Part shown: piece by piece, positions 6,764 to 15,383 of the stretch
Position numbering within the stretch: position 1 is the first letter of the stretch
How the letters are laid out: each line of letters opens with the position of its first letter
Assembly (NCBI GenBank): GCA_024743405.1
Contig: JANSWP010000062.1
Coordinates: 1-42,957 of the forward strand
Source: Bacteroidota bacterium
GTDB taxonomy: Bacteria; Bacteroidota; Bacteroidia; Chitinophagales; Saprospiraceae
Reading direction: 5' to 3'
DNA length: 42,957 bases
Translations under genes and position numbers: made by a program
Notes under the pieces: model-generated
The model's database searches: none
Told to the model about the DNA's origin: nothing
The model's input: the letters and a program-made list of their open reading frames with translations, nothing else

Positions 6764-8326
6764 TCAGGCTGCGCCTAAATCTAGTTTACTCAATTCCTGA
6801 AATTTTTGATAGTCTGGGAATGCAATTTTTGCTTCTTTTATCGTTTCCAAAAAAGGATCATCTTGCCGCAATTGATAGTAACACAACGCTTTATTATAAA
6901 AGACATCAGGTGTCTGACCGTAGTTATTTACTGAATATTTAAAGTAATCTAAAGCCTCTTTATAATAGCCAAGGGCATATAACATACCGCCCATTTCAAA
7001 AGCCAAATCTTCTGGTTCATTCAAATAAAAATACATATCCCAAGTTTGATGCATGGTCTGTGCCAATCGATTACGATCATTGAAAGTAATACGCTGAAAA
7101 ACTTGTTTTAGTCGGGGTAATACATTAACAAACATCGCCGAATCATAATAACTCATTCTGAGCATTCCGATTAGTTCGCGAAGATTCATTTCTGCAATAT
7201 GTTTGTAGGTGAATTTTTTCATGCCAGTGAAATCATCAGGTCCGAAATCATCTACATACCGATGGTAAGCATTGGTCAGTTCGGTAAATGTTTCTGCTTC
7301 AGGCATAAAAAACAAACAACCTAATTCTAAATGAAAAGTCGAAAATTTGGGAAAAATTGCGTGCCCGCCATTTTTTTTACAATAAGCTCCGATAGCATGA
7401 TAATTGACCCAAAAAGATATACTTCCATGAGCTACCATATCTGGTTTTTTTGCATTTTCCAAATCATGTAATTCATGGTAACCTTTGTCCATTGAAAGAA
7501 GAATCATACCCTTTTGGGACAAATCACACAAATTATCTATACACTTAAACCCCGCATTTGGGAAAAACAAATAGGTATTAAAAAGGGATAGCCTATATCC
7601 TTCTATGATTTCATTTAAAATGGTATTTTCATAAAAGGGAGACTTTATTGGATTCAAATGAAAAGTTAAGTCTAGATTTTTGAGATCTTTTACAGTTTTG
7701 TCAACTTTAGGTTTTTCTTGAGATTTAATTGAAACAGTACCAGCTGAAACCTTTGTATTATTAAAATGGAAAAGGTCTTTGGGTATAGAATCAAAAAAAT
7801 AATTGGCAATGACCAATAATGGCTGCTTCAAACTGTTGGATAAAATCTGCTTGCCAGAATATCGAAGTGAAATTTCATTCCCTCCAATCGCATCAAAATA
7901 GGCGACTTCTAAAAGTCCTTTTTCAAAATAAGGCTGAAATTGAGCATGATTTTGAAAGAAATTGAGGTTTTCTTCCACAATATCACTCAAAACATAGCAA
8001 TAAGGCGGCAAATTTAAATGAGGCAGCTCCGTCAGTTTTTCCAAATGTTTTAGAATGTGAAAAGCCAATCGACCATGTCCTGCTCCCAATTCGAGGATAT
8101 AAACCTTTTCTTTTGTTTGCCCTTTCCGAGCAAGGTCTTTTAAAAAACCAAAAATTAATTCCGCATAGGTTTTACCGACCATAGAATTGCTAGTGAGGTG
8201 GTGTGGAACAGTCCCATCACTCCATGCATCAATGCCTTCTTTGTCATAATAATCGCGGTTGAGTTGCCAGATTAGGCTTTCTGAAAAGGGTTTTTCTGCC
8301 TCAATAACAAAACTTTCATTGTTCAT
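6764..8326 (-). CDS. SAM-dependent methyltransferase-like protein with C-terminal TPRs
   Basis: The ATG at 8326 (520 residues) is preferred; an in-frame TTG at 8407 would add 27 residues. Motif I of class I methyltransferases is clear near the N-terminus (YILELGAGHGRLAFHIL), within a region related to the MidA/PF02636 type. The last ~110 residues contain TPR-like repeats (AFEMGGMLYALGYYKEALDYF, DVFYNKALCYYQLRQDD). The substrate is unknown; MidA relatives methylate arginine in respiratory complex I assembly, but that cannot be assumed here. The gene is alone, with a good -7 element just upstream (8424-8431). Confidence 0.75.
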   Translation of the reverse strand: MNNESFVIEAEKPFSESLIWQLNRDYYDKEGIDAWSDGTVPHHLTSNSMVGKTYAELIFGFLKDLARKGQTKEKVYILELGAGHGRLAFHILKHLEKLTELPHLNLPPYCYVLSDIVEENLNFFQNHAQFQPYFEKGLLEVAYFDAIGGNEISLRYSGKQILSNSLKQPLLVIANYFFDSIPKDLFHFNNTKVSAGTVSIKSQEKPKVDKTVKDLKNLDLTFHLNPIKSPFYENTILNEIIEGYRLSLFNTYLFFPNAGFKCIDNLCDLSQKGMILLSMDKGYHELHDLENAKKPDMVAHGSISFWVNYHAIGAYCKKNGGHAIFPKFSTFHLELGCLFFMPEAETFTELTNAYHRYVDDFGPDDFTGMKKFTYKHIAEMNLRELIGMLRMSYYDSAMFVNVLPRLKQVFQRITFNDRNRLAQTMHQTWDMYFYLNEPEDLAFEMGGMLYALGYYKEALDYFKYSVNNYGQTPDVFYNKALCYYQLRQDDPFLETIKEAKIAFPDYQKFQELSKLDLGAA

Positions 8327-8423
8327 AATACAAGAATTCAAGTGGTGAAAGAATACATCTTCAACTTGGCAAGCCTGTACTAAACGCCGTTCAGCAGAAA
8401 CAAACAAAGAATCAAATTTTGGA

Positions 8424-8431
8424 CAAAGGTA
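8424..8431 (-). promoter_or_regulatory. Bacteroidota -7 element TAccTTTG for the methyltransferase-TPR gene
   Basis: TACCTTTG on the minus strand matches the TAnnTTTG consensus. The predicted transcript start near 8417 would include both candidate start codons (8407, 8326). Confidence 0.55.
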
Positions 8432-8450
8432 GGGTTAGTTTTGTGGTTTT

Positions 8451-8570
8451 ATGAAAAAAGGGGGCATAGAAGATACTATTCTCAAAAGAACTGCATTTTT
8501 GCAATCGACCTGTTTCTGTATTAATTCAATGGAAACACAGTCTTTAAATTGCGTTTTATTCTGTAAGTAA
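8451..8570 (+). CDS. Possible 39-residue Cys-containing small protein
   Basis: An ATG at 8451 opens a 39-codon frame ending at TAA 8568-8570. The product is MKKGGIEDTILKRTAFLQST then a tail with four Cys plus one just before it. A -7 element TAgtTTTG lies at 8436-8443, placing the predicted transcript start almost on the ATG (leaderless). No homologue can be named and the frame could be chance; it is listed because of the well-placed promoter. Confidence 0.2.
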   Translation: MKKGGIEDTILKRTAFLQSTCFCINSMETQSLNCVLFCK

Positions 8571-8660
8571 TTGATTGTAAGTTGTTTGTGTATTTTTAAA
8601 TATCATTTCTATTTTATCTGAAAACTAAAATAAATCAGTGCATGAAACCTTAAAACATCC

Positions 8661-8668
8661 TACCTTTG
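8661..8668 (+). promoter_or_regulatory. Bacteroidota -7 element TAccTTTG for proAB
   Basis: An exact match to TAnnTTTG lies 31 bp upstream of the proA ATG. No clear -33 TTTG is visible. Confidence 0.6.
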
Positions 8669-8699
8669 CCAGCTTAATTATTCAAAAAGGTAATAATCC

Positions 8700-9893
8700 A
8701 TGATATTGTCTAGTACCCAAAAAAATGCCGTCCTCAAGAGTATGGCAAAAATTCTCGAAACTGACCGTAATGCGATCATTGCTGCTAATCAGCTAGATCT
8801 CCAACAATTTGCCGGAAATGATAAAGCATTATTTGACCGCCTAAAAGCAGATGACAAAAAGGTGCATGGAATGATCCAATCGGTCAAAGAAGTTTTGGAA
8901 AAAGAAGATCCGATTGGAAATGAAATTTATCACTTCCGTCATGAAAATGGTATGGAAGTCATTAATCGAACAGCCCCTTTTGGAACGATTATGATTATAT
9001 ACGAATCACGTCCCGATGTGACGATTGAAGCCGCTTCGATTGCATTTAAGTCTGGCAATAAAATTTTATTGAAAGGGGGAAAAGAGGCTATTCATTCTAA
9101 TTTAAAATTGGTTGAATGTTGGCACAAAGCTTTGACAGAAAATGGATTGACAACAGACTGGATTGATTACTTTGATTATAATCGCGAAAAAACACAGGAT
9201 TTTTTGAGAAATCCGACTCAACGCATCGATTTAATTGTACCGAGAGGTGGCGAAGGGTTAATTAATTTTGTAAAAACACACGCCAAATGCCCCATTTTGG
9301 TGAGTGGTCGAGGCAATAATTTTTTATACGTTCATCCGACAGCAAATTTGGAAATAGCAGAGGCGATTATTAAAAACGGGAAATTGACTAAAATCTCCGC
9401 CTGCAATGCTTTAGATAAGGTTTTAATAGACAAAAATTTGCCAAATTATGACCTTTTTATCAATAAGATCATTGAAGATCTAGCGGCAGCAAATGTTGAA
9501 ATTCATATAGAGAAAGATCTTTCAAAATTGAATGATAGTCTAATTCAGATAGAGAATGAAAATATTTGGTATGAGGAGTTTTTGGACTACAAAATTGCGA
9601 TTGGAACAGTAGAGAATCTAGAGGACTCTATCCACAAAATCAATGAATATTGTGGTGGTCACTCCGTGACAATTGTGGCGGAAGACAAAACGGCTGCAGC
9701 TAATTTTATGCAATCTATAGATGCGGCAGCGGTTTATCATAATGCTTCTACTCGTTTCACCGATGGGGGACAATTCGGAATGGGCGCAGAACTTGCTATT
9801 AGTACTGATAAAATACATCATCGAGGACCTTTGGGCCTTGACCAATTAGTCACCAATAAATGGTTTATTTATGGAAATGGGCAGACGCGTTAA
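8700..9893 (+). CDS. proA: Glutamate-5-semialdehyde dehydrogenase (gamma-glutamyl phosphate reductase)
   Basis: This enzyme reduces gamma-glutamyl phosphate to glutamate 5-semialdehyde with NADPH, the second step of proline synthesis, in the cytoplasm. At 397 residues it matches the shorter Bacteroidota form. Family landmarks are PFGTIMIIYESRPDVTIEAA, KSGNKILLKGGKEA, IDLIVPRGGEGLI, the catalytic Cys235 in SACNALDKVL, and the C-terminal RFTDGGQFGMGAELAIST. Its 3' end overlaps proB by 23 bp, so translation is coupled. The proA-before-proB order is the reverse of the usual enterobacterial proBA order. Confidence 0.96.
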   Translation: MILSSTQKNAVLKSMAKILETDRNAIIAANQLDLQQFAGNDKALFDRLKADDKKVHGMIQSVKEVLEKEDPIGNEIYHFRHENGMEVINRTAPFGTIMIIYESRPDVTIEAASIAFKSGNKILLKGGKEAIHSNLKLVECWHKALTENGLTTDWIDYFDYNREKTQDFLRNPTQRIDLIVPRGGEGLINFVKTHAKCPILVSGRGNNFLYVHPTANLEIAEAIIKNGKLTKISACNALDKVLIDKNLPNYDLFINKIIEDLAAANVEIHIEKDLSKLNDSLIQIENENIWYEEFLDYKIAIGTVENLEDSIHKINEYCGGHSVTIVAEDKTAAANFMQSIDAAAVYHNASTRFTDGGQFGMGAELAISTDKIHHRGPLGLDQLVTNKWFIYGNGQTR

Positions 9894-10653
9894 ACAACGA
9901 ATTTTGTTAAAAGTTGGCACGAGTACTTTGACTCGGGGTACGGATTCGATCTCACGCGGAAAGATTGAAGATATTGGAAGGCAGATTGTGAAATTGCAAG
10001 ATCAGTACGAATTTATTTTAGTGAGTTCAGGGGCGATTGCAGTGGCAAAACAATTTGTAAACCTCGAAGGAAATGGTCAAACCATTAATGAAAAGCAGGC
10101 ATTAGCGGCCATTGGTCAGCCGCATTTGATGCGTATTATTCAAGAAAGCTTTCGGGAATTGCGTCTATTGACGGCTCAATGTTTGCTGACTTACCATGAT
10201 TTTGACAATCCAACTTCGCGCGATAATATCACGAATACGATAGAGGTGTTGCTAAAAAATGGATATATCCCGGTCATTAATGAAAATGACACGGTGGCTA
10301 CAGAGGAAATCCAATTTGGAGATAATGATAAATTAGCAGCTTTGGCATCAGAATTATTGAATGTGGATTTGCTGGTCATGGCTACGAATACCTATGGGGT
10401 CTATGATGCTGACCCATCCGCTTCAAATGATTTCGCTACAATTGAGTTATTATCTGATGCAGAATCTTTGATTAAAGATCTGAGAGATACAAAATCAAAT
10501 CAAGGCTCAGGGGGTATGAAATCCAAAATCCAAGCGGCGGCTATTGCGCAAAAGGCAGGGATAGAAACTTGGTTGGTAAATGGATCTGAAGAAGATTTTT
10601 TGATTAAAGTAATGGAACGGGAAGTATTATTTACGAAAGTACCGTCTTTTTAG
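9871..10653 (+). CDS. proB: Glutamate 5-kinase
   Basis: This enzyme phosphorylates glutamate to gamma-glutamyl phosphate, the first and normally feedback-inhibited step of proline synthesis. The 260 residues form only the amino-acid-kinase domain: ILLKVGTSTLTRG (ATP site), FILVSSGAIAVAK, IPVINENDTVATEEIQFGDNDKLAA and GSGGMKSKIQAA. The C-terminal PUA domain of the longer enterobacterial enzyme is absent. It starts inside proA (ATG 9871, with a second ATG at 9877 also possible). The labile product is probably handed directly to ProA. Confidence 0.95.
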   Translation: MEMGRRVKQRILLKVGTSTLTRGTDSISRGKIEDIGRQIVKLQDQYEFILVSSGAIAVAKQFVNLEGNGQTINEKQALAAIGQPHLMRIIQESFRELRLLTAQCLLTYHDFDNPTSRDNITNTIEVLLKNGYIPVINENDTVATEEIQFGDNDKLAALASELLNVDLLVMATNTYGVYDADPSASNDFATIELLSDAESLIKDLRDTKSNQGSGGMKSKIQAAAIAQKAGIETWLVNGSEEDFLIKVMEREVLFTKVPSF

Positions 10654-10707
10654 TTTTTGAAGAATCATAAATCATTTGGAAAATCAATATTAAAAAGAAT
10701 ATAAGAA

Positions 10708-11925
10708 ATGCCAAATAATTCAAAGAGAGGAAATGAAATCGGGGCATCCCCAATAAGGAGTTTGATGCCTTACGCTAATCAAGCAAAGGCAGAAGGAAAA
10801 CATGTTTTTCATTTGAATATCGGACAACCGGATATAGAAACACCTCCAGCTGCACTAGAGTCGATTCGATCCTTAGGAAATGATATTGTTGCTTATGGTC
10901 CTTCAGCAGGGTTGCCTTCTTTGCGGAAAAAGGTGGCGAATTATTACGATAAATTTGATGCGAACTTGCAATTAGAAGATGTTTTTGTGACGACGGGAGC
11001 TTCAGAGGCTATTTTATTAGCACTTGTGGCTTGTTGTGATATCGGCGATGAGGTGATTATTCCAGAACCATTTTATGCTAATTACTTGGGGTTCTCACAT
11101 ATGAGTTCGGTGACGATTCGACCATTGAGCACTCATTTTGAAAATGGGTTCGCCTTACCTAGTCCATCAGAATTTGAGGCTTTGATTAATTCTAGGACGA
11201 AAGCAATTTTTCTATGTAATCCGGGTAATCCTACAGGTCAATTATATCAAAAGGAGGAATTAAAAGAGTTGATGTATTTGGTTAAAAAGCATGATTTGTT
11301 TTTAATTGTGGATGAGGTCTATCGAGAGTTTTGCTATGATATGGCATTCACTTCTGTATTGACTTTCGAATCTATGAAGGAGCATGTGGTTGTGATTGAT
11401 TCGATTTCAAAAGTATTCAGTTCTTGTGGTGCACGGATTGGTTATTTGATTACCAAAAACCGGAAACTTCAGGAAGCGGTAGAAAAGTATGCTCAATTGC
11501 GATTGTGCCCACCCTATTTTGGGCAAAAATTGGCAGAAGCATGCTATGAAAATGCTGCGGAGTATATTGAAAAGGCACGACAAGAGTACATTCGACGACG
11601 CGAGGTTTTATATGATGCGCTTCAGAAAATAGAAGGTTTGGAGTGTTATTTTCCGCAAGCTGCATTTTATAATATATGTCGACTGCCAGTACCAGATGCA
11701 GAGGAATTTTGCAAATGGATGTTATCTGACTTTGAGCATAATGGCAATACAGTGATGCTTGCCCCTGCAAATGGTTTCTACTCAAATAAGGAGATTGGGA
11801 AAAATCAAGTTCGGATGGCTTATATATTAAATTGTGAGGATTTACAATCGGCTGTTGAATGTTTAGGCGTTGCTTTGGCGACTTACCCGAAACGGATGAC
11901 CTTAGAATTTATGAATCTAAATTAG
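10708..11925 (+). CDS. Class I/II pyridoxal-phosphate aminotransferase (aspartate aminotransferase-like)
   Basis: This 405-residue fold-type I aminotransferase has HLNIGQPDIETPP, YGPSAGLPSLR, VTTGASEAILLAL, the cofactor-binding CNPGNPTGQ and VDEVYREF, the Schiff-base Lys235 in DSISKVFSSCGARIG, and VRMAYIL near the end. It transfers an amino group between an amino acid and a 2-oxo acid. Substrate cannot be fixed from sequence; aspartate or aromatic amino acids are the usual choices for this subgroup. It lies 54 bp after proB and is probably in the same transcript, which would link it to glutamate metabolism. Confidence 0.88.
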   Translation: MPNNSKRGNEIGASPIRSLMPYANQAKAEGKHVFHLNIGQPDIETPPAALESIRSLGNDIVAYGPSAGLPSLRKKVANYYDKFDANLQLEDVFVTTGASEAILLALVACCDIGDEVIIPEPFYANYLGFSHMSSVTIRPLSTHFENGFALPSPSEFEALINSRTKAIFLCNPGNPTGQLYQKEELKELMYLVKKHDLFLIVDEVYREFCYDMAFTSVLTFESMKEHVVVIDSISKVFSSCGARIGYLITKNRKLQEAVEKYAQLRLCPPYFGQKLAEACYENAAEYIEKARQEYIRRREVLYDALQKIEGLECYFPQAAFYNICRLPVPDAEEFCKWMLSDFEHNGNTVMLAPANGFYSNKEIGKNQVRMAYILNCEDLQSAVECLGVALATYPKRMTLEFMNLN

Positions 11926-12041
11926 TCCTATTATCCATTTGCAACCAAAATTAATAATATTATTAGGATTATTTATGTTGGATATATGTGACTTTATTTA
12001 AAATAAATGGTCAGAAGTGTACATGTACGGATATTTAAGTT

Positions 12042-12049
12042 TAACTTTG
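12042..12049 (+). promoter_or_regulatory. Bacteroidota -7 element TAacTTTG and long T-rich leader of the RRM gene
   Basis: TAACTTTG at this site implies a start near 12055. This leaves a ~100-nt leader that is extremely rich in T with little C, G or A before the ATG at 12158. Confidence 0.5.
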
Positions 12050-12157
12050 CATGTAATTTTTTTTTATTTGAGTTAATTTTCTTGTATAGTTTAATCAGTT
12101 TTCTTTTAGAATTCCTTTTATCCTTCCTTTTAAGTTTACTCACATCTTATTTTTTTT

Positions 12158-12472
12158 ATGAATATTTTTGTTGCAAAATTAAGTTTTGACACCGAAGAAG
12201 GTGGCTTACGTGACGCTTTCGAAGAGTTTGGTTCTGTTGATTCTGTGAAAATCATCATGGACAAGTTTACCGGTCGTTCAAAAGGTTTTGGCTTTGTTGA
12301 AATGCCAAATGACGAAGAAGCAAAAAACGCAATTAACGATTTGAATGATTGCGAATTTGACGGAAGAACTATTGTTGTTAAAGAAGCTGAACCTCGTGAA
12401 AACAGAGGCGGCGGCGGCGGCGGCGGTGGACGCGGTGGCTACGGCGGCGGCGGCGGTGGAAGACGATACTAA
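12158..12472 (+). CDS. RRM-domain RNA-binding protein with glycine-rich tail
   Basis: The 104 residues comprise one RNA-recognition motif (residues ~1-78) with RNP2 (NIFVAKLSF) and RNP1 (KGFGFVEM), followed by a Gly/Arg tail (GGGGGGGGRGGYGGGGGGRRY). This architecture matches small bacterial RNA-binding proteins of the cyanobacterial Rbp type, some of them cold-responsive. It probably binds single-stranded RNA in the cytoplasm; the glycine tail may promote self-association. The tail is encoded by runs of GGC, GC-rich compared with the surroundings. It has its own promoter and a strong terminator at 12520-12549, indicating a highly expressed monocistronic gene. Confidence 0.93.
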   Translation: MNIFVAKLSFDTEEGGLRDAFEEFGSVDSVKIIMDKFTGRSKGFGFVEMPNDEEAKNAINDLNDCEFDGRTIVVKEAEPRENRGGGGGGGGRGGYGGGGGGRRY

Positions 12473-12519
12473 AATGATGCATTCGGACTTTACGTTCGTC
12501 TGATATTATAGTAAGTGAA

Positions 12520-12549
12520 AAGAGCCTCCCGATTTTTCGGGAGGCTCTT
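12520..12549. terminator. Rho-independent terminator
   Basis: A 13-bp perfect stem AAGAGCCTCCCGA / TCGGGAGGCTCTT with a TTTT loop, followed by CTGTTTG. It serves the RRM gene on the plus strand and probably also the convergent gene ending at 12584. Confidence 0.85.
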
Positions 12550-12583
12550 CTGTTTGTATAAAGCCTTGTTTTTATTCCTTACC

Positions 12584-13657
12584 TCATGTTTTATTAAAGA
12601 ACTCACCAAACTGAGTACTCTTCCTAAAATCTTTTTTTATTAGTAATTGAATATTCATCAGGACAATTTCGCCCATATTTTGACATTTCAAATAATCCTT
12701 GTTTTTATGGTGTTTTGCCAATTCATGCTTCAATTGATTGACTTTTTCAGGAAAGGAAATAGTATCCTTAATCATGACATCAATCAACTCACGCAGCCGT
12801 TTTCGAGAAGCCTTGATTCGGGTAGCGACTAAACTACGTTCTTCTAATTGGTATTGATGAACCGTTTCTTTTGTCATACTACCAATTCCAAGAAAAACGA
12901 TGGGGTTATTTTCTTTGAAATATTGGGGCAAATAAAAATTTTTGCGCCCTTCATAAGACTGTTGATCAAAATCTATCGCTCTCATTCGATATTGATTGCC
13001 TTCGATATCTGGCGTGATATCAATGACATAGTTATAAGCCCGCATATCTCCTAGTAATCGAATAAAACAACGTTCATTAAATTTAATAAATTCTTTGGCG
13101 ATTCTAATTTGGTTAAAAGGGGAAATATTTTTTTCTCTTTCAAAAAAATCATCTCCTGGAATGCCTGGAATGTGTTCTTCAATCAATGTTTTCCTATCAA
13201 ATAAATAAAGTAACCGATTGGGTGCTAGTAAATATTCTAACTCTAAACCATAAATTCGATTGGCATCTGCTTGTTTTACATAAAAGTGGTCGTAATTATC
13301 GTTGAGGCGATTGATGATCCGAACTCTAAAAGGTTTTGTATTCCCAAATTGGCAAAAATCAATTCGCGCTACACTCAAATGCTCCAATCCTTCCTCATCT
13401 CCATCTGTTTTTAAAAGCGCATAAATTCTCACCAAAGAATTATTAATTTCTTCTCGTGCACTTTCCGCGAAAAAGACGGTTTCCCAGAGGGTATCCTTCC
13501 CCTCTTCATTATATAAAGGAATGGAGGCTTCGTATTGCAATAAATCTCCATACTGAAGGGGAAGTTTTGTTCCGCGATTACATTTTCTTAAATAATTAGA
13601 GAATTCGGGGCTGATTTCAAAGGGTATTTTTTTGCGCGAAGGGACATTCTTTTTCAT
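12584..13657 (-). CDS. Hypothetical protein, possibly kinase-like fold
   Basis: This 357-residue soluble protein with many charged residues belongs to no family I recognise. About residues 205-245 read IRLLGDMRAYNYVIDI followed by MRAIDFDQQSYEG. The spacing and residues (GD...xxN then DFD) resemble the catalytic loop and metal-binding loop of aminoglycoside-phosphotransferase/HipA-like kinases. A clear P-loop or Lys/Glu pair is not evident, so the kinase reading is tentative. The C-terminal ~80 residues are helical and basic (RIKASRKRLRELIDVMIKD). It is a single gene sharing a terminator region with the convergent RRM gene. Confidence 0.7.
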   Translation of the reverse strand: MKKNVPSRKKIPFEISPEFSNYLRKCNRGTKLPLQYGDLLQYEASIPLYNEEGKDTLWETVFFAESAREEINNSLVRIYALLKTDGDEEGLEHLSVARIDFCQFGNTKPFRVRIINRLNDNYDHFYVKQADANRIYGLELEYLLAPNRLLYLFDRKTLIEEHIPGIPGDDFFEREKNISPFNQIRIAKEFIKFNERCFIRLLGDMRAYNYVIDITPDIEGNQYRMRAIDFDQQSYEGRKNFYLPQYFKENNPIVFLGIGSMTKETVHQYQLEERSLVATRIKASRKRLRELIDVMIKDTISFPEKVNQLKHELAKHHKNKDYLKCQNMGEIVLMNIQLLIKKDFRKSTQFGEFFNKT

Positions 13658-13734
13658 ATCAAAAACAGTTTAGGATCTAGATTTCCATGGCTTGCGCCTG
13701 AAAAACCCTTGCCAAAGCAGAGGGAGAACCAAGC

Positions 13735-13780
13735 AGGCGAATGAGGTAAAAATTGCTCGTAATCTTTACCTCATTCGCCT
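13735..13780. repeat. Long perfect inverted repeat in the 13658-14080 gap
   Basis: AGGCGAATGAGGTAAA (13735-13750) is mirrored by TTTACCTCATTCGCCT (13765-13780), a 16-bp perfect stem with a 14-nt loop and no T-run. The remaining part of this 423-bp gap holds only the thiolase promoter region. A 61-codon minus-strand frame across the repeat (13677-13862) is not convincing. Confidence 0.75.
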
Positions 13781-14004
13781 CCAATAAAGATTTTTTTGCG
13801 GCGAAAGCAGCAATCTGAAAAGAAAAAATTATCGAGAACATGTTGGTTTTGAGTTTTGCCAAAGAACCTAAAATTATATTTGAAAGATTAGAATCATGGT
13901 GAAATTCGATTTTTTTTCAAACAAAAACCTAGAAGGAACGAACCTTTATTAAACTAAAACTTTCATTATGAGTTGTTTGGGATAAAGAGTCAATGATGAA
14001 ATTA

Positions 14005-14032
14005 ACTTTATTCGCAAAATAAAGTAATTTTG
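14005..14032 (+). promoter_or_regulatory. Thiolase promoter (TAatTTTG) overlapped by operator-like palindrome
   Basis: TAATTTTG at 14025-14032 is a -7 match. Immediately upstream, and sharing its first base, is the perfect palindrome ACTTTATT-CGCAA-AATAAAGT (14005-14025), placed where a repressor would block RNA polymerase. Confidence 0.5.
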
Positions 14033-14080
14033 CTGCCATTTAGATTATTGATATTTCTAGTGATCATAACTTTTGAATAA

Positions 14081-15358
14081 ATGAAAAAGGTCGTTTTAAT
14101 AGATGGTTGCCGGACGCCATTTTTGCGTTCTGGTACAGATTATATGGATCTAATGTCTTATCAATTAGGTCAATTCGCAATAAATGGGTTAATCACCAAA
14201 ACAGGTATTGATCCGAAAATGGTTGATCAAGTAATCATGGGTGCGGTTATTCCCAATATGCAAACACCCAATGTGGCTAGAGAAGCAGCGTTGACGGCAG
14301 GTGTTCCGAATACAACACCTTGTCATACCGTTTCGCAAGCTTGTATTTCTGCCAATCGAGCGATCTCAAATGGTTGTCTGGAAATTATGTCCGGGCAAGC
14401 CGATATAATTATTGCTGGTGGCTTGGATCATACCTCTGATGCACCGATTCAATATCCTCGAAAGATGCGAAAGAAGTTGTTTAGAGCACAAAAACTAAGA
14501 GGATTGGGTGATTCATTGAAGTTTTTGACGACACTTCGGTTTTCAGATTTTATTCCAGAAAAACCAAAAGTAGCAGAATATTCAACAAATCGAGTGATGG
14601 GCGCAGATTGTGATATTATGGCTGCACGATTTCGTGTGAGTCGAGAAGAACAAGATGAGTTTGCTGTTCGCTCACATCAATTAGCACATAAAGCTCATGA
14701 AAATGGACATTTGCCTGAAGAAATGACGGAAGTGGCTTTGCCCCCTAAGTTTAAACCTATCAAAAGGGACAATGGGGTTCGAGGAGATACGAGTTTTGAA
14801 AAAGTAAAAAAATTGCGTCCAGCTTTTGACCGAAAATTTGGGACATTGACTGCTGCAAATTCTTCTTTTTTAACAGATGGTGCAGCGGCAGTATTAATTA
14901 TGTCTGAAGAGAAAGCTAAAGAATTGGGTTTTACGCCGAAAGCAGAAATCGTTGATTTTACCTTCACTGGACAATCTTTGGAGGACGAATTATTGCTCGG
15001 TCCTACTTATGCAGTTTCTAAATTATTAGAAAAAACAGGAATGTCATTAGAAGATTTTGATGTGATCGAATTTCATGAAGCATTCGCAGGTCAGATTATG
15101 GCAAACCTAAAAGCGCTGGCTTCGGATGAATTTGCCCAAAAACACTTGGGGCGTGAAAAGGCAGTGGGACAAGTAAATATGGATAAATTTAATCTATGGG
15201 GTGGTTCACTTTCCATTGGACATCCTTTTGGTGCGACGGGCGCAAGGCTTATGAATACCACCGCCAATCGATTGAAAAAAGAAGGAGGGACTTATGGATT
15301 GTTGGCAGCTTGTGCGGCAGGGGCACATGGACACGCAATGATTTTGAAAAGCGTATAA
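14081..15358 (+). CDS. Acetyl-CoA C-acyltransferase (thiolase, FadI-like)
   Basis: This 425-residue thiolase cleaves 3-ketoacyl-CoA to acetyl-CoA and a shortened acyl-CoA in beta-oxidation (or condenses in reverse). The nucleophilic Cys88 is in TVSQACISANRA. Other landmarks are the second-half motif FHEAFAGQ, GHPFGATGAR, and the C-terminal Cys in LAACAAGAHGHAMIL (FadI-type CAAG rather than the CGGG of biosynthetic thiolases). Length and motifs favour the trifunctional-complex beta subunit type (FadI). No FadJ partner is adjacent. The promoter and its palindrome upstream suggest regulation. Confidence 0.92.
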   Translation: MKKVVLIDGCRTPFLRSGTDYMDLMSYQLGQFAINGLITKTGIDPKMVDQVIMGAVIPNMQTPNVAREAALTAGVPNTTPCHTVSQACISANRAISNGCLEIMSGQADIIIAGGLDHTSDAPIQYPRKMRKKLFRAQKLRGLGDSLKFLTTLRFSDFIPEKPKVAEYSTNRVMGADCDIMAARFRVSREEQDEFAVRSHQLAHKAHENGHLPEEMTEVALPPKFKPIKRDNGVRGDTSFEKVKKLRPAFDRKFGTLTAANSSFLTDGAAAVLIMSEEKAKELGFTPKAEIVDFTFTGQSLEDELLLGPTYAVSKLLEKTGMSLEDFDVIEFHEAFAGQIMANLKALASDEFAQKHLGREKAVGQVNMDKFNLWGGSLSIGHPFGATGARLMNTTANRLKKEGGTYGLLAACAAGAHGHAMILKSV

Positions 15359-15383
15359 AAAACAAAAATTTGACTGTTAAATG

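Noticed and set aside
11926-12000. Terminator after the aminotransferase
   Set aside because: Only weak, AT-only inverted repeats (around AATAATATTATT); not convincing.
12007-12189. 60-codon hydrophobic frame upstream of the RRM gene
   Set aside because: It is a product of the T-rich leader (Phe/Leu-only translation) and overlaps the real start of the RRM gene.
13677-13862. 61-codon minus-strand frame
   Set aside because: It spans the 16-bp inverted repeat and has no family features or promoter; non-coding is likelier.
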